NCBI GenBank assembly: GCA_946481355.1 | Contig: CAMLNH010000104.1 | Span: 1-8,501, forward strand | DNA length: 8,501 bases | From: an uncultured Curvibacter sp. | GTDB taxonomy: Bacteria > Pseudomonadota > Gammaproteobacteria > Burkholderiales > Burkholderiaceae | Direction of reading: 5' to 3' | Shown: positions 5,485-8,501 of the stretch, piece by piece | Position numbering within the stretch: position 1 is the stretch's first letter | Layout: the number at the start of each line of letters is the position of its first letter | Made by a program: the position numbers and the translations under genes | The notes under the pieces: model-generated | Databases searched by the model: none | What the model was told of the DNA's origin: nothing | The model's input: only the letters and a program-made list of their open reading frames with translations

Positions 5485-6732
5485 GAGCGTCTGCAGGCCC
5501 GGCGATCGGCGCCGGCGCACGAGCGTCCAGGCGCTGAAGCCGGCCAGCACGGCGCCAGCCAGCAGCATGATGGCGGTCACCGGCACCTGCAGCGCCAGCA
5601 GGGCCGCGTAGAGGCCCAGGCTCAGCAGCACGCTGAGGTTTTCGTTGAAGCCTTGCACGGCGATGGACTGGCCCGCACTCAGCAGGCGGTGGCCGCGGTG
5701 CTGCAGCAGCGCATTCATGGGCACGAGCAGCATGCCGCCCAGGCCACCGATCAGCAACAGCACGGGCACGGCGACGCGCCAGTCTTGGATCAGCGGCGCG
5801 CTGGCCATCAACGCCCCCATGAGCAGGCCCAGCCCCAGCACAGCCGTGGCGTGGCGCAGACGCAGGCGACGCGCCACCAGCACGGCCCCCACGACCACAC
5901 CAAGGGCCACCACGCCCTGCAGCCAGGCGGCCTGGTCCAGGCCCAGGCCGAGCTGCTGCGCGGCCCAGAGCAGCACGGCGAACTGCAGCAGCGCGCCCAC
6001 ACCCCAGAACACCGTGGTCACGGCCAGCGAAAGGCCGCCGCTGCGGTCGCGCCACAGCCGGGTGTTGGCGCGCCGGAAATCGGCCAGCAACTGCGCCGGT
6101 GCATGGCTGTGCCGCGCATGGCGCACGCCGCTGGGCACGATGCCCAGATGACACAGTGCGGCCAGACCATAGAGCCCGAGCACGCAGGCCAGCGAGACAT
6201 TGAGCGCAGGACTGGACGCGCCGGGCAGCGTCAGCGAGGCGGCCGCGGCCTGCAGCCAGAGCGGCGAGACCAGCAGGCCACCGAGTGCCGTGCCCAGCAG
6301 CACCGAAAGCACCACGGCGGATTCGGCCCAGCCGTTGGCCGCCACCAGCGCGGCCGGCGGCACGCTCTCGGTCAGCAGACCGTACTTGGCCGGCGCGTAG
6401 GCCGAGGCGCCCAGGCCCACGAGCGCAAAGGCGGCCAGCGGGTGCAGGCCGCAGAGCAGCGCCAGCGCGCCAACCAGCTTGAGCGCGTTCATGGCCATCA
6501 TGAGGCGGCGCTTGCACACCGCATCGGCAAGTGCACCGATGCCCGGCGCCAGCAGCACGTAGGACAGGGTGAAGCTGAACTTGAGCAGCGGCGCCCACCA
6601 CAGCGGCGCACCGAGCAACTGCAGATGGGCGATGGTGACGATGAGCAGCGCGTGGTCGGCCAGGGCCGAGAGGAACTGCGCCGCCATGAACCAGCCGAAA
6701 CCGGCCGGCAGACGACGGGCGCCGGCTGTCAA
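5458..6732 (-). CDS. lplT: Lysophospholipid transporter LplT-like MFS protein
   Basis: The 424-aa polytopic protein, with about 12 hydrophobic segments, belongs to the major facilitator superfamily. Family marks are MAAQFLSALADHALLI (16-31), a motif-A-like GALADAVCKRRLM (67-79) and YAPAKYGLLTE (112-122), matching the AAQF and SPAKYG signatures of LplT. In E. coli LplT flips lysophospholipids inward across the inner membrane for reacylation by Aas. Here no acyltransferase is fused to it or lies next to it. The start is TTG at 6732, whose TTGA overlaps the ugd stop codon, so translation is probably coupled. The next in-frame ATG, residue 16, would cut into the first membrane helix. It is slightly longer than E. 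coli LplT (397 aa). The 3' end overlaps the convergent glycosyltransferase gene by 27 bp and no T-tract terminator is visible. Confidence 0.9.
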   Translation of the reverse strand: MTAGARRLPAGFGWFMAAQFLSALADHALLIVTIAHLQLLGAPLWWAPLLKFSFTLSYVLLAPGIGALADAVCKRRLMMAMNALKLVGALALLCGLHPLAAFALVGLGASAYAPAKYGLLTESVPPAALVAANGWAESAVVLSVLLGTALGGLLVSPLWLQAAAASLTLPGASSPALNVSLACVLGLYGLAALCHLGIVPSGVRHARHSHAPAQLLADFRRANTRLWRDRSGGLSLAVTTVFWGVGALLQFAVLLWAAQQLGLGLDQAAWLQGVVALGVVVGAVLVARRLRLRHATAVLGLGLLMGALMASAPLIQDWRVAVPVLLLIGGLGGMLLVPMNALLQHRGHRLLSAGQSIAVQGFNENLSVLLSLGLYAALLALQVPVTAIMLLAGAVLAGFSAWTLVRRRRSPGLQTLSGHLLRRD

Positions 6733-8153
6733 GCCGCCTCGGCCAGGGCCTGCTGGGCGGCGGTGCTCACGACGCGTTCACCGGCCAGGTCGTTGCGCCG
6801 GCCGATGCCCTGGTAGGCAAGGCCCAGGGCCTGCAGTTGCTGCGGGTCGTAGAGGTTGCGGCCGTCGATGATCAGCGGGCGGCGCAGGCTCTCGCGGATC
6901 AGCGCGAAGTCCGGGTTGTGGAACTGCTTCCACTCGGTCACCACAATCAGCGCATCGGCGCCGTCGAGCGCGGCCATGGCGTCGCCCACGAGCTGCAGGC
7001 GCGCCAGGCCCTGCGGGATGTCGGCCAGGTCGTCAGCCAGCGCAGCGCGCGCGGTCTCCAGCGCCACCGGGTCGTGGGCCACCACCTCGGCGCCGCGCAG
7101 GATGAGCTGGCGGATCAGGTGGCGGCTCGGCGCCTCGCGCATGTCGTCGGTCTGCGGCTTGAAGGCCAGACCCCAGAGGGCGAAGCGGCGGCCGCGCAGA
7201 TCGGCGCCGAAGTGCTGCATGACGCGACGCGCCAGCACCTGGCGCTGGGCGTGGTTGACGCGCTCGGTGGCCTCCACGAGCTGCATCTGGCTGCCGTGCT
7301 GTTGCGCAGTCTGCATGAGCGCGCGCGTGTCCTTGGGGAAGCAGCTGCCGCCGTAGCCGGTGCCGGCGTAGAGGAAGCTCGGGCCGATGCGGCTGTCGCT
7401 GCCGATGCCGCGGCGGATGGCGTCCACGTCGGCGCCCACGAGGTCGGCCAGATTGGCCATCTCGTTCATGAAGGAGATGCGCACGGCCAGCATGGCGTTG
7501 GCTGCGTACTTGCTGAGCTCGGCGCTGCGCAGGTCCATCCAGACGGTGCGCTCGTGGTGGCGGTTGAGCGAGGCGTAGAGCTGCGTCATGGCCGCGCGCG
7601 CCCGTGTGCCGGCCTCGCCCGCGGGCAGGCCGATGACAATGCGGTCCGGGTGCATGAAGTCGTCGATGGCCGCGCCTTCCTTGAGGAACTCGGGGTTGGA
7701 GATCACGGCCACTGGCAGGCTGGCGAGACCGCGCGCGGCCAGGCCGGCGTCCAGCACGGCCTGCACACGCTCGGCCGTGCCCACGGGCACGGTGGACTTG
7801 TTGACCACGACCAGCGGACGCGTGAGCGTGGCGCCCACCTGGCGCGCCACCTCCAGCACATGACCCAGGTCGGCCGAGCCGTCCTCACGCGGCGGGGTGC
7901 CGACGGCGATGAACAACACCTCGGCGGCCTCCAGCGCATCGGCCAGACGGGTGGTGAAGAAGAGGCGCTGGGCACGGCCGCTGCGCTCGATCAGCGTGTC
8001 CAGGCCCGGCTCGTAGATGGGCACCACACCGCTGCGCAGCAGCTCCACGCGGCGCGGGTCACTGTCCATGCAGACCACCTCATGGCCGAGCTCGGCCAGA
8101 CAGCTGGCGGTGACCAGCCCCACATACCCTGCTCCGATGACGGCGACTTTCAT
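6729..8153 (-). CDS. ugd: UDP-glucose 6-dehydrogenase
   Basis: Ugd oxidises UDP-glucose to UDP-glucuronate with two NAD+ in the cytosol, supplying a sugar donor for polysaccharides, lipid A modification or glucuronolipids. The 474-aa product has the Rossmann motif GAGYVGL (7-13), GTPPRED (85-91), NKSTVPVGT (118-126), NPEFLKEG (153-160, with E155 and K158), SKYAANAMLA (214-223) and the catalytic cysteine C271 in GGSCFPKD. The UDP-binding C-terminal domain includes GLAFKPQTDDMREAPS (328-343). All key residues are present and the length is normal for the UDPGDH family. The start is the second of two in-frame ATGs: AAGGAG (8165-8160) is 6 nt before it, whereas the ATG at 8159 directly abuts that sequence. 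It follows the chemoreceptor gene by 90 bp and overlaps the lplT-like gene by 4 bp, so ugd and lplT are likely co-transcribed. Confidence 0.96.
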   Translation of the reverse strand: MKVAVIGAGYVGLVTASCLAELGHEVVCMDSDPRRVELLRSGVVPIYEPGLDTLIERSGRAQRLFFTTRLADALEAAEVLFIAVGTPPREDGSADLGHVLEVARQVGATLTRPLVVVNKSTVPVGTAERVQAVLDAGLAARGLASLPVAVISNPEFLKEGAAIDDFMHPDRIVIGLPAGEAGTRARAAMTQLYASLNRHHERTVWMDLRSAELSKYAANAMLAVRISFMNEMANLADLVGADVDAIRRGIGSDSRIGPSFLYAGTGYGGSCFPKDTRALMQTAQQHGSQMQLVEATERVNHAQRQVLARRVMQHFGADLRGRRFALWGLAFKPQTDDMREAPSRHLIRQLILRGAEVVAHDPVALETARAALADDLADIPQGLARLQLVGDAMAALDGADALIVVTEWKQFHNPDFALIRESLRRPLIIDGRNLYDPQQLQALGLAYQGIGRRNDLAGERVVSTAAQQALAEAA

Positions 8154-8159
8154 GTGCAT

Positions 8160-8165
8160 CTCCTT
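8160..8165 (-). promoter_or_regulatory. Ribosome binding site that decides the ugd start
   Basis: The minus strand has AAGGAG followed by ATGCAC and then ATG. The 6-nt spacing favours the ATG at 8153-8151. The earlier ATG at 8159 has no spacing at all from this sequence. Confidence 0.75.
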
Positions 8166-8199
8166 CTAGATTGAGGCGATGATGGAAGCGTCATGTGAC

Positions 8200-8219
8200 C
8201 ACGCCGTGTCGCTGGCGTG
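8200..8219 (-). terminator. Weak hairpin downstream of the chemoreceptor gene
   Basis: CACGCC (8200-8205) pairs with GGCGTG (8214-8219) around an 8-nt loop, 24 bp past the chemoreceptor stop codon. No T-tract follows, so it may attenuate or protect the transcript but is not a clear intrinsic terminator. The rest of the 90-bp gap before ugd shows no convincing promoter. Confidence 0.25.
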
Positions 8220-8243
8220 AAGAAGCGATGACGATAACCCGGC

Positions 8244-8501
8244 CTAGGCTGCAAGGGCGAGCGGCGGCACAACGTTGGCGGCGGTCCCCGACTGCAAGCG
8301 GAACACGGCCACGGCCTGCACCTGCTGCCCGGCCAGCGCCTGCAGCGAGCCCGCGGCGGCGGCCATCTGCTGCACCAGGGCAGCATTCTGTTGTGTGACG
8401 CGGTCGAGCTGGGCCAGGGCCTCGGCGACCTGGCCGATGCCTGTGGCCTGTTCGGCGCTGGCGGTGCTCATGCCGTCCATGATCTCGCGCACCTGGCGCA
8501 C
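8244..8501 (-). CDS. Methyl-accepting chemotaxis protein, C-terminal end (5' end outside window)
   Basis: The 85 visible codons are the end of the cytoplasmic signalling domain. VREIMDGMSTASAEQATGIG, then VAEALAQLDRVTQQNAALVQ and a further Ala/Gly-rich helix, is the conserved descending helix and second methylation region of bacterial chemoreceptors. The protein transmits ligand signals to CheA/CheW at the inner membrane; ligand-binding and membrane parts lie beyond the right edge. After AVAVFRLQS the tail is short (about 15 residues, ending PPLALAA) and lacks the NWETF-type pentapeptide that tethers CheR/CheB in some receptors. The stop codon TAG is at 8246-8244. Its relation to the ugd-lplT pair downstream is unclear and may be only positional. 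Confidence 0.92.
   Translation of the reverse strand: MRQVREIMDGMSTASAEQATGIGQVAEALAQLDRVTQQNAALVQQMAAAAGSLQALAGQQVQAVAVFRLQSGTAANVVPPLALAA

Noticed and set aside
5653..6816. 387-codon open frame antisense to the lplT-like gene
   Set aside because: Its Gln/His/Arg-rich sequence is typical of the complement of Leu/Ala/Val codons in a membrane protein.
8154..8159. Ugd start at the first ATG (8159), adding Met-His
   Set aside because: AAGGAG would abut this ATG with no spacing. The next ATG has ideal 6-nt spacing and gives the usual MKVAVIGAGYVG start.
6837..8174. 445-codon open frame antisense to ugd
   Set aside because: Ugd on the other strand has every catalytic motif and a good ribosome binding site. 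This frame has none.
1..8501. CRISPR arrays, tRNA or rRNA genes, insertion sequences
   Set aside because: I saw no regularly spaced repeats, no cloverleaf with conserved TTCGA-type arm, no rRNA-like stretch, and no transposase or terminal inverted repeats.

Overview
The window reads as chromosomal DNA of a GC-rich betaproteobacterium, most likely Burkholderiales and plausibly Comamonadaceae. This rests on the strong G/C third-position bias from about 720 to 8501 and on the style of the Psd, LplT, Ugd and chemoreceptor proteins; it is inference, with no database search behind it. Bases 1-600 are visibly poorer in G+C and look like acquired DNA.

Region 1-735 resembles the end of an integron gene-cassette array. 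A 117-aa orphan protein gene (226-579, minus) is bounded by attC-type core sites: GTTAGCC in front of it and its exact complement GGCTAAC at its stop codon. An imperfect palindrome then leads into a second, partial cassette gene (1-163, minus). A sigma70-like promoter (704-732, minus) could drive the array. No integrase gene lies between the array and psd.

Region 804-5484 has a lipid theme. psd (phosphatidylserine decarboxylase, minus) diverges from a 548-aa class III aminotransferase gene (plus), which ends at a clear intrinsic terminator (3400-3425). A small membrane protein with the His/Asn pattern of Mpo1/DUF962 (3430-4077, minus) diverges from a GT4 glycosyltransferase gene (4252-5484, plus). 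The 174 bp between these two starts hold three 18-bp sites resembling the PhoB-binding Pho box, one facing the membrane-protein gene and two facing the glycosyltransferase gene. A related element lies between psd and the aminotransferase gene.

Region 5458-8501 is read on the minus strand: the 3' end of a methyl-accepting chemotaxis protein gene, then ugd (UDP-glucose 6-dehydrogenase), then an lplT-like lysophospholipid transporter gene overlapping ugd by 4 bases. lplT converges on and overlaps the glycosyltransferase gene by 27 bp.

Working hypothesis: this is a phosphate-responsive membrane-lipid locus. The glycosyltransferase would build a phosphorus-free glycolipid, Ugd could supply UDP-glucuronate, LplT and Psd would handle phospholipids, and the aminotransferase and Mpo1-like protein would add unknown steps. 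The Pho-box-like sequences and gene identities are visible; the joint function is inferred.
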